From NCBI RefSeq assembly GCF_000621205.1, contig NZ_KK211231.1, forward strand, positions 115,623 through 179,622: a stretch of DNA of 64,000 bases, in the 5' to 3' direction. This DNA is from Halotalea alkalilenta DSM 17697 (GTDB lineage Bacteria > Pseudomonadota > Gammaproteobacteria > Pseudomonadales > Halomonadaceae). Both the position numbers and the translations under genes were made by a program. The notes beneath the pieces are model-generated. The model saw only the letters and a list, made by a program, of their open reading frames with translations. It searched no databases and was not told the origin of the DNA. This document shows positions 1 to 8,197 of the stretch, piece after piece. Numbering within the stretch: the first letter of the stretch is position 1; every line of letters starts with the position of its first letter.

Positions 1-1
1 C

Positions 2-214
2 AGCGCCAAGCTCGCCTGCCTCGCCGCCGATGGCCTGCTCGCTCCCCACCAGCCCTGGCACCAGGCGAGCGTGATCGGCAGCCGCTTCGAAGCTCACTAC
101 GAATGGCAAGAACAGCAGCTGATTCCCACCATTCGCGGCCGCGCCCACCTGAGCGGGGAGGCGACCCTGCTGATCGACCCGAGTGATCCCTTCGCCTGGG
201 GCATCGCGCGGTGA
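2..214 (+). CDS. 4-hydroxyproline 2-epimerase, C-terminal fragment (proline racemase family)
   Basis: The first in-frame codon is at base 2 and the frame runs to the TGA at 212-214, giving the last 70 residues of a protein cut by the window edge. The fragment contains [20 protein letters not shown] followed by a DPFAWG-type ending, the usual C-terminal signature of proline racemase family enzymes that invert trans-4-hydroxy-L-proline to cis-4-hydroxy-D-proline. The catalytic Cys pair lies upstream and cannot be seen, so a proline racemase or a dehydratase of the same family cannot be excluded. The stop codon overlaps the GTG start of the dehydrogenase subunit that would use the D-epimer, which supports the epimerase assignment. 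Confidence 0.75.
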   Translation, partial: SAKLACLAADGLLAPHQPWHQASVIGSRFEAHYEWQEQQLIPTIRGRAHLSGEATLLIDPSDPFAWGIAR

Positions 215-1320
215 GCGATGCGATAGTGATCGGCGCCGGCATCGTCGGCGCCAGCTGCGCCCACGCGCTGGCCCTGGCGGGTCTCTCGGTGCGGGTGGTC
301 GATGCCGGCCTGCCCGCCGCCACCTCCGCGGGCATGGGCCATCTGGTCAGCCTCGATGGCAGCGCCGCCGAGCTTGCACTGTGCAGCGACTCGCTCGCCC
401 GCTGGCGCGCCCTGGCCCCGAGCCTGCCGGCGAGCGGCGCCTACCATCGCTGCGGCACGCTGTGGCTGGCCGAGAACGAGGACGACCTCGCCACCGCCGA
501 CGACAAACGCGCCGCGCTCGCCATGGCAGGCATAGGCAGCGAGCTGATCACCCCTACCCGGCTGGCCGCGCTCGAACCGCTGCTGCGCCCTGGACTCAGC
601 GGCGCACTGAGGGTCGAAAGCGATGCGATCCTCTACGCCCCCCGGGTCGCCGACTGGCTGCTGGAATGCGTCGGTATCACCCTCGAACGCGCCCAGGTGA
701 CCGCGCTCGAAGATCAACAGGTGCGTCTCGCCGACGGCCGCAGGCTGGGGGCACGGGTGATCGTGCTGGCCGCCGGTCTGCAGGCGGGTGCCCTGCTCGA
801 AGGGCTGCCGATCGAAGCGAAGAAGGGCCACCTGCTGGTCACCGATCGCTATCCCGGCCGGGTTTCCCACCAGCTGGTCGAGCTCGGCTACGGCGCCAGC
901 GCCCACGCCGGCCAGGGTACGTCGGTGGCCTTCAACCTCCAGGCACGCCCCACCGGCCAGCTGCTGATCGGCTCGACCCGCCAGTTCGACACCCTCGACC
1001 CCCGCGTCGAGCCCGCGCTGCTCGCACGCATGCTCGAACGCGCGCGCGGCTACCTGCCGGCGCTCGGCGCAATCAATGCGATCCGTGCCTGGACCGGGTT
1101 TCGTGCCGCCACCCCGGATGGGCTGCCGATCATCGGCCGCCATCCCGAACGCGAGGGCCTGTGGCTCGCGCTCGGCCACGAAGGCCTCGGCGTGACCACC
1201 GCACCGAGCACCGCGGCGCTGATCCGTGCGGGGGTGCTCGGCGAGCATCCCCCTCTCGACCCGAGTCCCTACCGTTTCGAACGCTTCCGGGCAAGCGCGC
1301 CCGCGGATGGGCAACGATGA
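211..1320 (+). CDS. D-hydroxyproline dehydrogenase, FAD-dependent DAO-fold (beta) subunit
   Basis: This is a 369-residue FAD oxidoreductase of the DadA/SoxB type. The Rossmann dinucleotide motif GAGIVGAS sits at residues 8-15, and a glycine-rich FAD-contact segment near the C terminus reads TPDGLPIIG. The start is GTG at 211, overlapping the epimerase stop, and the stop overlaps the next ATG (ATGA). In the heteromeric D-hydroxyproline dehydrogenases described from Pseudomonas, a DAO-fold subunit works with a small ferredoxin-like subunit and a second flavoprotein; all three occur here in succession. The complex would oxidise cis-4-hydroxy-D-proline to 1-pyrroline-4-hydroxy-2-carboxylate. A sarcosine or D-amino acid dehydrogenase is the main alternative, but the flanking epimerase and deaminase make it less likely. 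Confidence 0.82.
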   Translation: MSDAIVIGAGIVGASCAHALALAGLSVRVVDAGLPAATSAGMGHLVSLDGSAAELALCSDSLARWRALAPSLPASGAYHRCGTLWLAENEDDLATADDKRAALAMAGIGSELITPTRLAALEPLLRPGLSGALRVESDAILYAPRVADWLLECVGITLERAQVTALEDQQVRLADGRRLGARVIVLAAGLQAGALLEGLPIEAKKGHLLVTDRYPGRVSHQLVELGYGASAHAGQGTSVAFNLQARPTGQLLIGSTRQFDTLDPRVEPALLARMLERARGYLPALGAINAIRAWTGFRAATPDGLPIIGRHPEREGLWLALGHEGLGVTTAPSTAALIRAGVLGEHPPLDPSPYRFERFRASAPADGQR

Positions 1321-1553
1321 TCAGGCTGACCCTCGACGGCGAAGCCCTCGTCCTGCCGGAGGGAACCAGCGTCGCCGCCGCGCTCGCCGCCAGCGGTGAC
1401 GACCACGCCCGAAGCGACCTCGCCGGTCGCCCGCGGGCACCGTTTTGCGGTATGGGCATCTGCCAGGAGTGCCGGGTGTGCATCGACGGCCGGCGCCGGC
1501 TGGCCTGCCAGACGCTGATCCGCGAGGGTATGGAAGTGGAAAGGACACGATGA
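1317..1553 (+). CDS. D-hydroxyproline dehydrogenase, small [2Fe-2S] (gamma) subunit
   Basis: This is a 78-residue protein starting at ATG 1317, overlapping the previous stop by four bases and the next start by four bases, so the three subunit genes are probably translationally coupled. It opens with a ubiquitin-like beta-grasp segment ([20 protein letters not shown]) and carries a ferredoxin cluster motif CGMGICQEC near residues 42-50, with a further Cys in RLACQTL. It matches the Fer2_4 family found as the N-terminal domain of the sarcosine oxidase alpha chain and as the free-standing small subunit of heteromeric amino acid dehydrogenases. It would pass electrons between the flavin subunits. 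Confidence 0.8.
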   Translation: MIRLTLDGEALVLPEGTSVAAALAASGDDHARSDLAGRPRAPFCGMGICQECRVCIDGRRRLACQTLIREGMEVERTR

Positions 1554-2821
1554 ACGAGCGGCTGCCAAGAGAGTGCGAACTGCTGATCGTAGGCGCCGGT
1601 CCGGCCGGCATGGCCGCCGCCTGCGCCGCCGCTGACCATGGCATGAGCGTGGTGGTGATCGACGACAACCCCGCGCCGGGAGGGCAGATCTGGCGCGCCG
1701 GCCCGAGGGTCGACCTGCCCCTTCGCGCGCAAGCGCTGCGCGAGCGCTTCGAGCGGCTGCCCGGGCTGCGCCTTTGCAGCGCCACCCGGGTGATCGACGC
1801 ACCCGCGCCGGGGCGGCTGCTGGTCGAGCGCGAGCACGATGCCGGGGTGATCGACTACCACCGCCTGCTGCTGTGCACCGGCGCCCGTGAACGGCTGCTG
1901 CCGTTTCCCGGCTGGACCCTGCCCGGCGTGACTGGTGCCGGCGGCCTGCAGGCGCTGATCAAAGGCGGGCTGACGGTGCGTGGCGAGCGCATCGCGATCG
2001 CCGGCAGCGGCCCGCTGCTGCTGGCCTGCGCAGCGACGGTTCGCGCGCAGCGGGGCCGGCTGGTGGCGCTGGCCGAACAGTCGCCGTGGCAGGCGCTGGC
2101 CGGATTCACCATCGGACTATGGCGATGGCCCGCCAAGCTGGCCCAGGCGATAGCGCTGGCGAACCCGCGCTATCGCGCCGCCAGCCGCTTGATAGAAGCG
2201 CTGGGCGAACGGCGGCTCGAAGCCGTGGTGATCGAATCCCTCGGCGAGCGCCGGGAGATCGCCTGTGACCGCCTCGCCTGCGGCTTCGGCCTGGTCGCCA
2301 ACACCGAGCTCGCCCAGCTGCTCGGCTGTGCGCTGGACGAGCGGGGAATCTTGGTCGACCAGCACCAGGCCACCTCGGTGGCGGGCGTCTACGCCGCCGG
2401 CGAATGCACCGGCCCCGGCGGCAGCGAGCTGGCGCTGGTCGAAGGGCGGATCGCCGGCTTGGCCGCGGCCGACCAGTACCCTCTCGCCGCCGCGCTGAGC
2501 CGGCGCCGCGCGCGCTGGCAAGCCTTCGCCGCCCAGTTGGAGCAGCATTTCGCGCTCGATTCGAGCCGCCTGCCGCCGCGTCGCGCCACCACCCTGGTAT
2601 GCCGCTGCGAGGAGGTCACCCTCGGCGAGCTAGAGGCGCACTCCGACTGGCGCCGCGCGAAGCTTGCCAGCCGCTGCGGAATGGGCGCCTGCCAGGGTCG
2701 GGTCTGTGCCGCGGCGACCGCGCAGCTGTTCGGCTGGGCGCCGCCGCCGCCCCGGCCGCCGCTGTCGCCGGCGCGCATCGACAGCCTGCTGCTCGCCGGC
2801 ATGGAGGAGGTGCAAGAGTAG
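1550..2821 (+). CDS. D-hydroxyproline dehydrogenase, NAD(P)-binding flavoprotein (alpha) subunit
   Basis: This 423-residue subunit starts at ATG 1550, overlapping the small-subunit stop. It has an N-terminal FAD-binding motif GAGPAGMAAA, a central second Rossmann motif GSGPLLLACA, and a C-terminal BFD-like [2Fe-2S] region with CRCEEVT followed by CGMGACQGRVC. This layout matches the large flavoprotein subunit of heteromeric hydroxyproline, opine and sarcosine-type dehydrogenases. It is the third gene of the epimerase-beta-gamma-alpha run. With both this C-terminal cluster and the cluster of the small subunit, the complex should hold two iron-sulfur centres and at least two flavins. The exact electron acceptor cannot be read from sequence. 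Confidence 0.8.
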   Translation: MNERLPRECELLIVGAGPAGMAAACAAADHGMSVVVIDDNPAPGGQIWRAGPRVDLPLRAQALRERFERLPGLRLCSATRVIDAPAPGRLLVEREHDAGVIDYHRLLLCTGARERLLPFPGWTLPGVTGAGGLQALIKGGLTVRGERIAIAGSGPLLLACAATVRAQRGRLVALAEQSPWQALAGFTIGLWRWPAKLAQAIALANPRYRAASRLIEALGERRLEAVVIESLGERREIACDRLACGFGLVANTELAQLLGCALDERGILVDQHQATSVAGVYAAGECTGPGGSELALVEGRIAGLAAADQYPLAAALSRRRARWQAFAAQLEQHFALDSSRLPPRRATTLVCRCEEVTLGELEAHSDWRRAKLASRCGMGACQGRVCAAATAQLFGWAPPPPRPPLSPARIDSLLLAGMEEVQE

Positions 2822-2871
2822 TCCAAGGGCGCGTATCGTCGGATCGAGGGCAAGCTTGTCATCCAAGCCGC

Positions 2872-2890
2872 CGCCGCCTCCGAGGCGGCG
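2872..2890 (+). terminator. short GC hairpin after the dehydrogenase genes
   Basis: An 8-bp stem (CGCCGCCT with AGGCGGCG) closes a 3-base loop in the 127-base gap between the dehydrogenase and the AraC regulator. No T-run follows, so it is at best a weak or Rho-assisted terminator, or an mRNA-stability element. Confidence 0.25.
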
Positions 2891-2948
2891 ATGAAGCCCG
2901 GCGGCAGGCGAATACAACGACAATAATCAGCGAACCGGGAGAATCCCC

Positions 2949-3803
2949 ATGCTTGCGATCGGACACAGCGGCGCCGGCGTATCCAGGCGTTTCTTCACCC
3001 CTTTGCTCCCCCGCACCGGTAGCGATACCGAGTATCCTCCACTGGCGGTCTTGGGTGCGGGGCTTGCGCGCCAGCGCCCGCGCAGCCTGGAGACGCTACT
3101 CGACGCGCTAGAGCCGATCGGCCCGCTGCTCGATGCCATCCCGGGCGTGGTGTTCTTCATCAAGGACCCGCAGGCGCGCTACGTGCACGCCAATCTCACC
3201 CTCGCCCAGCGCTGCGGCTTCAGGCGTATCGCACCGCTGCTCGGCAAGACCTCCAAGGAGGTGTTTCCCGCCTCCCTGGGCCCCGGCTATACCGAGCAGG
3301 ACCGCCAGGTGCTCGATCATGGCGCGGTGATCCACGAGCAGCTCGAACTGCATCTGTTCTCCGGCCGCGAGCCTGGGTGGTGCTTGACCTACAAGCTGCC
3401 GCTGCTCGATCGGGAGGAGCGGATCATCGGCATGACCGGGATCTCCCACGACCTCCAGGATGCCCGCGCCGACCACCCCGCGTTCCAGCGCCTGGCGCTG
3501 GTCGATGCCTATATCCGCAGCCATTTTTCCCGCGCGATCGGAATGGAGGAGCTCACCCGTCTGGCGAAGCTCTCGGTCGCCCAGCTCGAGCGCTACTGCA
3601 AGCGGATATTCCACTTGACCCCGCGCCAGATGATCCACAAGGCGCGTCTCGAACACGCCTGCCGGCTGCTCGCCGAGGGGGAACTGCCGATCACCGAGAT
3701 CGCGCTGCGCTGCGGCTACACCGACCACAGCGCCTTCAGCCGCCAGTTCAAGTCGCTCACCGGGATGACGCCGCGGCAGTTCCGCCTCTCGATCATTCGC
3801 TGA
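2949..3803 (+). CDS. PAS-AraC family transcriptional regulator of the hydroxyproline cluster
   Basis: This is a 284-residue regulator. Residues of roughly 50-165 form a PAS-like sensor (DAIPGVVFFIKDPQARYVHA), and roughly 185-284 form an AraC/XylS DNA-binding domain with two helix-turn-helix units; the second contains ITEIALRCGYTDHSAFSRQF. The start is ATG 2949 with GGGAGA about 6 bases upstream. It sits between the dehydrogenase and deaminase genes on the same strand, so regulation of hydroxyproline use is the natural inference. A PAS sensor in place of the common AraC cupin arm suggests that it senses a ligand through a PAS pocket, possibly hydroxyproline or a pathway intermediate. Confidence 0.8.
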   Translation: MLAIGHSGAGVSRRFFTPLLPRTGSDTEYPPLAVLGAGLARQRPRSLETLLDALEPIGPLLDAIPGVVFFIKDPQARYVHANLTLAQRCGFRRIAPLLGKTSKEVFPASLGPGYTEQDRQVLDHGAVIHEQLELHLFSGREPGWCLTYKLPLLDREERIIGMTGISHDLQDARADHPAFQRLALVDAYIRSHFSRAIGMEELTRLAKLSVAQLERYCKRIFHLTPRQMIHKARLEHACRLLAEGELPITEIALRCGYTDHSAFSRQFKSLTGMTPRQFRLSIIR

Positions 3804-3838
3804 GCGCCCTTATCCCCCGCCCGGCGCCACCGCGCAGG

Positions 3839-3881
3839 CTGTGCGGATTTCGTCGTCCTCGGCGGGGAAAAGGCTCAAGCC
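3839..3881 (+). repeat. 43-bp intergenic repeat, copy A
   Basis: This 43-base stretch upstream of the deaminase gene matches 4978-5020 at about 35 of 43 positions without gaps. The best conserved part is its end, GAAAAGGCTCAAGCC (AAAAGGCTCAAGCC in both copies). The two copies bracket the deaminase gene in direct orientation. Function unknown. Confidence 0.55.
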
Positions 3882-3916
3882 AGCCGACGCTCGGGCGGTC
3901 ACTCTACATCGATGTC

Positions 3917-3949
3917 GCGGCGAGGCCCTCGACGCTGTGGCCTCGCCGC
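3917..3949 (+). promoter_or_regulatory. strong 11-bp inverted repeat in the leader of the deaminase gene
   Basis: GCGGCGAGGCC at 3917-3927 pairs perfectly with GGCCTCGCCGC at 3939-3949 around an 11-base loop. It lies 32 bases before the deaminase ATG. No T-run follows, so it reads either as a leader hairpin or operator, or as a Rho-assisted terminator for the regulator gene. Confidence 0.4.
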
Positions 3950-3981
3950 CTTGACCCCATCGATCACAGGAACGTCACCCC

Positions 3982-4905
3982 ATGAGCCGTGGAACCATCG
4001 ACTGGAGCGGCGTCTTTCCCGCCGTCACCACCCAATTCAACGACGATTTTTCCGTCAACCTCGAAGCCACCCACAGGGTCATCTCCCATCTCGTGCGTGA
4101 CGGCGTTTCCGGCCTGGTGGTCTGCGGCTCGGTCGGTGAAAACACCTCCCTGACGCTGGATGAGAAGATCGCCGTCACCGAGGTCGCCGTGGACGCCGCC
4201 AAGGGCCGTATACCGGTGATCTGCGGGGTCGCCGAGTTCACCAGCGCCCAGGCGGCCAATGCGGCCAATGCGGTCAAGCGAGTGGGCGTCGATGGCGTGA
4301 TGCTGATGCCGGCACTGGTCTATTCGTCCAAGCCATTCGAGACCGCGGAGCACTATCGCTATGTGGCGAAAAACGTCGATCTGCCGCTGATGGTCTACAA
4401 CAATCCCCCGATCTACAAAAACGACGTCACCCCGGAAATCCTGATCTCACTGGCCGACTGCGACAACGTGGTGTGCTTCAAGGACTCCTCCGGCGATACC
4501 CGCCGCTTCATCGACGTACGCAACGAGGTAGGCGACCGCTTCATCCTCTTCGCCGGCCTCGACGACGTAGTATTGGAGAGCATCGCGGTGGGCGCCGAAG
4601 GCTGGGTGTCCGGGATGTCCAACGTGTTCCCCCAGGAGGGAGAGACCATCTTCCGCCTGGCCAAGGCCCGCCGCTTCGATGAGGCGATGCCGATCTACGA
4701 ATGGCTGATGCCGATCCTCCACCTCGATGCGCGCCCGGACCTGGTCCAGTGCATCAAGCTCTGCGAAGAGCTCGCCGGTCGCGGCAGCGCCCTGAGCCGC
4801 CCGCCGCGCTTGGCCCTGCCGCCAACCGACCGGGAATTCGTCGAGCGGATCATGGCCAAGGCACTGGCCACCCGCCCGAGCCTGCCCGACGTCGGGCTGG
4901 TCTAG
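3982..4905 (+). CDS. lhpC: 1-pyrroline-4-hydroxy-2-carboxylate deaminase (DapA/aldolase family)
   Basis: This 307-residue TIM-barrel protein of the dihydrodipicolinate synthase/N-acetylneuraminate lyase superfamily would deaminate and dehydrate 1-pyrroline-4-hydroxy-2-carboxylate to 2-oxoglutarate semialdehyde. It has the family motif GSVGENTSLTLDEK near residues 48-61, YNNPP for the catalytic tyrosine region, and CFKDSSGD, whose lysine forms the Schiff base. A true DHDPS would normally read GTTGE at the first motif; this variant together with the hydroxyproline neighbours favours the deaminase. The start is ATG 3982 in a leader with a strong hairpin. It follows the regulator and precedes the ABC importer genes. 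Confidence 0.85.
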   Translation: MSRGTIDWSGVFPAVTTQFNDDFSVNLEATHRVISHLVRDGVSGLVVCGSVGENTSLTLDEKIAVTEVAVDAAKGRIPVICGVAEFTSAQAANAANAVKRVGVDGVMLMPALVYSSKPFETAEHYRYVAKNVDLPLMVYNNPPIYKNDVTPEILISLADCDNVVCFKDSSGDTRRFIDVRNEVGDRFILFAGLDDVVLESIAVGAEGWVSGMSNVFPQEGETIFRLAKARRFDEAMPIYEWLMPILHLDARPDLVQCIKLCEELAGRGSALSRPPRLALPPTDREFVERIMAKALATRPSLPDVGLV

Positions 4906-4977
4906 CCCTTGCACCGGTGCTTGCATCGATGAAGCTGCCGCCGGCCGGCTGAAGCCTTGCTGAAAAGCTCGCGGCGA

Positions 4978-5020
4978 CTGTGCCGCTTTCGTCATCCCGC
5001 TCGGCGAAAAGGCTCAAGCC
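4978..5020 (+). repeat. 43-bp intergenic repeat, copy B
   Basis: This is the second copy of the repeat at 3839-3881, in the same orientation, in the 260-base gap between the deaminase gene and the ABC binding-protein gene. The gap also contains the 10-base palindrome GCACCGGTGC at 4911-4920, just after the deaminase stop. No gene is seen in the gap. Confidence 0.55.
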
Positions 5021-5165
5021 CGCTTCGCTGGCCGCGGGCAAGCTGTAACCCTCTTACTCCCCACTCACCCCATCCATCGGTGCGCTCTTTCGAGGCTCCG
5101 TGCACCGACCATTCCCTTGCAGGCGCCAAGACGAGTAGAACAACAACCGTTCCCAAGAGGCTCCA

Positions 5166-5984
5166 ATGACGAACAAGAACAGCACCCTGGCTCTGTCTCT
5201 CACCGCCGTTCTCGCGGTCTCGACGAGCGATATCGCCCTTGCCGACAAACTCGACGACATCATCAGTTCAGGGACGCTGCGCTGCGCGGTGACCCTGGAT
5301 TTTCCGCCGATGGGATTTCGCGACGACGACAACCAGCCCGCCGGCTTCGACGTCGACTACTGCAACGATCTGGCGCGGGTGCTCGACGTCGACGCCGAGG
5401 TGGTCGAAACGCCCTTCCCCGATCGTATTCCCGCGCTGGTCTCCAATCGCGCCGACGTGATCGTCGCCTCGACCTCGGACACCCTCGAGCGCGCCAAGAC
5501 CGTGGGCATGACGGTGCCCTACTTCGCCTTCCAGATGGTGGTGCTGACCCGCGAGGACACGGGTATCGAGGGCTATGACGACCTCGAGGGACGCGCCGTG
5601 GGCAATACCAGCGGCACCTACGAGGCGATCGCCCTGGAGCGGGACGTCGATGGCTGGGAAGGCGGCAGCTTCCGCGCCTACCAGACCCAGAACGATACCC
5701 TGCTGGCCGTCGCCCAGGGCCATATCGAAGCCACCGTGGTGACCAATACCGTCGCCGCGGCGACGGTCAACTCCGGGCGCTATCCGGGACTCAAGATCGC
5801 CGGCGACGCCCCCTACGTGATCGACTACGTCTCGCTGGCCGCGAGGCGCAGCGAATACGGCCTGCTCAACTACCTCAACCTGTTCGTCAACCAGCAGGTG
5901 CGCACCGGCCGCTACGCCGAACTCTACGAAAAATGGGTGGGCGGCACGCCGGTGGAACTGACCGTGCCCGGCGTCTACTACTGA
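5166..5984 (+). CDS. polar amino acid (probable hydroxyproline) ABC transporter, periplasmic binding protein
   Basis: This 272-residue protein has an N-terminal signal peptide (hydrophobic stretch LALSLTAVLAVSTSDIALA, cleavage likely after ALA near residue 26) followed by a family 3 solute-binding fold (SBP_bac_3). Typical elements are GTLRCAVTLDFPPMGF, the ligand-contact region PAGFDVDYCNDLA, and RADVIVASTSDTLERA with its conserved arginine. It heads a binding protein-permease-permease-ATPase set inside the hydroxyproline cluster, so hydroxyproline or a related imino acid is the likely ligand. That specificity is inferred from context only. Confidence 0.85.
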   Translation: MTNKNSTLALSLTAVLAVSTSDIALADKLDDIISSGTLRCAVTLDFPPMGFRDDDNQPAGFDVDYCNDLARVLDVDAEVVETPFPDRIPALVSNRADVIVASTSDTLERAKTVGMTVPYFAFQMVVLTREDTGIEGYDDLEGRAVGNTSGTYEAIALERDVDGWEGGSFRAYQTQNDTLLAVAQGHIEATVVTNTVAAATVNSGRYPGLKIAGDAPYVIDYVSLAARRSEYGLLNYLNLFVNQQVRTGRYAELYEKWVGGTPVELTVPGVYY

Positions 5985-5995
5985 GCGGGTCTTCG

Positions 5996-6121
5996 ATGAC
6001 ACCCACCGCGATGCCACCGGGCGGCGGCCCCGCCGCGTTCGGGCTGGCGGATCGCGAGCTGATCCAGAGGTGGCGCTCCCTCCAGCGCGCCGAACGGGCC
6101 GGCCGCCAGGGAGGGGAGTGA
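5996..6121 (+). CDS. small hypothetical protein between binding protein and permease
   Basis: This is a 41-residue frame from ATG 5996 to TGA 6121, filling the gap between the binding-protein and first permease genes. It starts 12 bases after the previous stop and ends 4 bases before the next ATG. It has a Pro/Gly-rich start and a basic, probably helical C-terminal half (ELIQRWRSLQRAERAGRQ). No family was recognised, and no good ribosome-binding site precedes its ATG. Its GC-rich third positions fit local coding style, but the short length makes chance possible. Confidence 0.35.
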   Translation: MTPTAMPPGGGPAAFGLADRELIQRWRSLQRAERAGRQGGE

Positions 6122-6125
6122 GACC

Positions 6126-6791
6126 ATGTTCGACTACACCTTCCAGTGGCGCCCGGCGCTCAGAGCGCTGCCGGACATGCTCGCCGGCGCCTGGGTCACG
6201 TTCGAGACCGCAGCGCTGTCGATGATCCTCGGCGTGCTGCTGGCGCTGGCGCTGACGGTGATGCGCCGGATGGACAATCCGCTACCGCGGGCCTTCGCCA
6301 ACCTGTGGGTATCGATCGCACGCAATACCCCGTCGCTGTTCCAGATCTACATGCTCTACTTCGGCCTGGGGTCGTTCGGCTGGCACATAAGCTCCTGGGC
6401 CGCACTGCTGGCCGGAATCACCTTCAACAACGCGGGCTATCTGGCGGAGAACTTCCGCGGTGGACTCAAGGCGGTGCCGGACACCCAGATGCGCGCGGCA
6501 CGCTCGCTGGGCATGGGCGCGTTCCAGGCCTACCGGCTGATCGTCTTCCCTCAGCTGCTGCGTATCGTCTACCACCCCCTGACCAACCAGATGGTGTGGG
6601 CGGTGCTGATGACCTCGCTCGGGGTGATCGTCGGGCTCAACGACGACCTCACCGGGGTCACCCAGGACTACAACGTGCGCACCTTCCGCACCTTCGAGTT
6701 CTTCGCCATCGCCGCGGTGCTCTATTACCTGATCACCAAGGTCATCGTCCTCGTCGCCCGCCTGCTGGCCTGGCGCCTGTTCCGCTATTAA
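6126..6791 (+). CDS. amino acid ABC transporter permease 1
   Basis: This 221-residue inner-membrane protein of the HisM/GlnP permease family has about five hydrophobic spans. The cytoplasmic coupling loop (EAA loop) reads MRAARSLGMGAFQAYRLIVFP near residues 120-140. The N-terminal element RNTPSLFQIYMLYFGL corresponds to the common RGTPLLVQLF segment of the family. A clear ribosome-binding site (GGGGAG) precedes ATG 6126. It would pair with the next permease to form the channel of the hydroxyproline-cluster importer. Confidence 0.85.
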   Translation: MFDYTFQWRPALRALPDMLAGAWVTFETAALSMILGVLLALALTVMRRMDNPLPRAFANLWVSIARNTPSLFQIYMLYFGLGSFGWHISSWAALLAGITFNNAGYLAENFRGGLKAVPDTQMRAARSLGMGAFQAYRLIVFPQLLRIVYHPLTNQMVWAVLMTSLGVIVGLNDDLTGVTQDYNVRTFRTFEFFAIAAVLYYLITKVIVLVARLLAWRLFRY

Positions 6792-6803
6792 CGGGGAGGT
6801 CCC

Positions 6804-7454
6804 ATGTTCTCGACCAGCCTGACCGCCAACGACCTGCTGTTCATGCTCCAGGGCGCCTGGGTGACGCTCAAGCTGACCGCCGCCGCCATGCTGATCGGCA
6901 CGCTGGCAGGCGTGGTCTTCGGCCTGCTGCGCGCGGCGATGCCCTACGCCACCCTGCCGCTATCCTGGGCGCTGGACGTCTTCCGCAGCGTGCCGCTGCT
7001 GATCCAGTTCGTGCTGTTCAACTCGCTGAAGAGCCTGGTCGGGTTGGACTGGAGCGCCTTCACCGTCGGCTGCGTGGTGCTCGGAGTCTACGCCGCAGCC
7101 TTCTGCACCGAGATCGTCCGCGGCGGCGTGCTCGCGGTACCCACCAGCCTGCGGCGGGCGAGCAGGTCGCTGGGGATGAGCTACTGGCAGGATTTGCGCT
7201 ACATCGTGCTGCCGGTCGCCACCAGGGTCGCCTTCCCCGGCTGGCTGAACCTGGTGCTGTCGGTGATGAAGGACACGGCGCTGGTGATGTGGATCGGGAT
7301 CATCGAGCTGCTGCGCGCCTCGCAGACCATCGTCACCCGGATCCAGGAGCCGCTGCTGGTGCTGTGCATCGCGGGGCTGATCTATTACCTCATGAGCCTG
7401 GTGGTCGCACGCCTCGGGGCGCGATTGGAAAGGAGATGGCAGGAAGATGATTGA
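6804..7454 (+). CDS. amino acid ABC transporter permease 2
   Basis: This 216-residue inner-membrane permease is of the same family as its upstream neighbour. It has several transmembrane spans, the family element FRSVPLLIQFVLF, and an EAA loop around RRASRSLGMSYWQDLRYIVLP. GGGGAGG lies just ahead of ATG 6804. Its end overlaps the ATPase start by 8 bases, consistent with one transcript and coupled translation. It forms a heterodimeric channel with permease 1. Confidence 0.85.
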   Translation: MFSTSLTANDLLFMLQGAWVTLKLTAAAMLIGTLAGVVFGLLRAAMPYATLPLSWALDVFRSVPLLIQFVLFNSLKSLVGLDWSAFTVGCVVLGVYAAAFCTEIVRGGVLAVPTSLRRASRSLGMSYWQDLRYIVLPVATRVAFPGWLNLVLSVMKDTALVMWIGIIELLRASQTIVTRIQEPLLVLCIAGLIYYLMSLVVARLGARLERRWQEDD

Positions 7455-8169
7455 AATCGACCAGGTGCACAAATCCTTCGGCGATCTCGAAGTGATCAAG
7501 GGCGTCGACCTGACCGTCGCCAAAGGCGAGGTGGTGTCGATCATCGGCGGCTCCGGTTCGGGCAAGTCGACGCTTCTGATGTGCATCAACGGGCTCGAGC
7601 CGATCCAACGGGGCAGCATCCGCGTCGACGGTATCGAGGTGCATGCCAAGGGTACCGACCTCAACCGGCTGCGGCGGAAGATCGGCATCGTGTTCCAGCA
7701 GTGGAACGCCTTTCCACACCTTACCGTGCTGGAGAACGTGATGCTGGCGCCACGCAAGGTGCTCGGGCTGGGCCGCGCCGAAGCGCAGGAGATCGCCTTG
7801 AAGCAGCTCGCCCACGTGGGCCTGAGCGACAAGCTCGAGGTGTTTCCCTCCAAGCTCTCCGGCGGCCAGCAGCAGCGCATGGCGATCGCGCGGGCGCTGG
7901 CGATGTCGCCGGACTACATGCTGTTCGACGAAGCCACCTCGGCGCTCGACCCGCAGCTGGTCGGAGAGGTGCTCGACACCATCCGCCTGCTCGCCGAAGA
8001 GGGCATGACCATGCTGCTGGTCACCCACGAGATCCGCTTCGCCCGCGATGTCTCCGACCGGGTGGCGTTCTTCCGCAACGGCCTGGTGCATGAAATCGGC
8101 CCGCCCGCCCAAGTGATCAACGCACCGCAGCGCCCCGAGACCGCCGAATTCCTCAAATCGGTGCGCTAG
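7447..8169 (+). CDS. amino acid ABC transporter ATP-binding protein
   Basis: This 240-residue ATPase is of the GlnQ/HisP type. Walker A is GGSGSGKST near residues 35-43, the signature is [15 protein letters not shown], Walker B is [12 protein letters not shown], and the H-loop histidine is in [10 protein letters not shown]. It starts inside the end of the second permease gene. The length and motif set match polar amino acid importers, and the operon places it as the energy unit of the presumed hydroxyproline importer. Confidence 0.9.
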   Translation: MIEIDQVHKSFGDLEVIKGVDLTVAKGEVVSIIGGSGSGKSTLLMCINGLEPIQRGSIRVDGIEVHAKGTDLNRLRRKIGIVFQQWNAFPHLTVLENVMLAPRKVLGLGRAEAQEIALKQLAHVGLSDKLEVFPSKLSGGQQQRMAIARALAMSPDYMLFDEATSALDPQLVGEVLDTIRLLAEEGMTMLLVTHEIRFARDVSDRVAFFRNGLVHEIGPPAQVINAPQRPETAEFLKSVR

Positions 8170-8197
8170 TGCGCCATGGTATGACAGGAGCGACCAG

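Noticed and set aside
3982..4905. Biosynthetic dihydrodipicolinate synthase (dapA)
   Set aside because: The first motif departs from the GTTGE pattern and the gene lies within the hydroxyproline cluster; lysA and dapF are in a separate operon.
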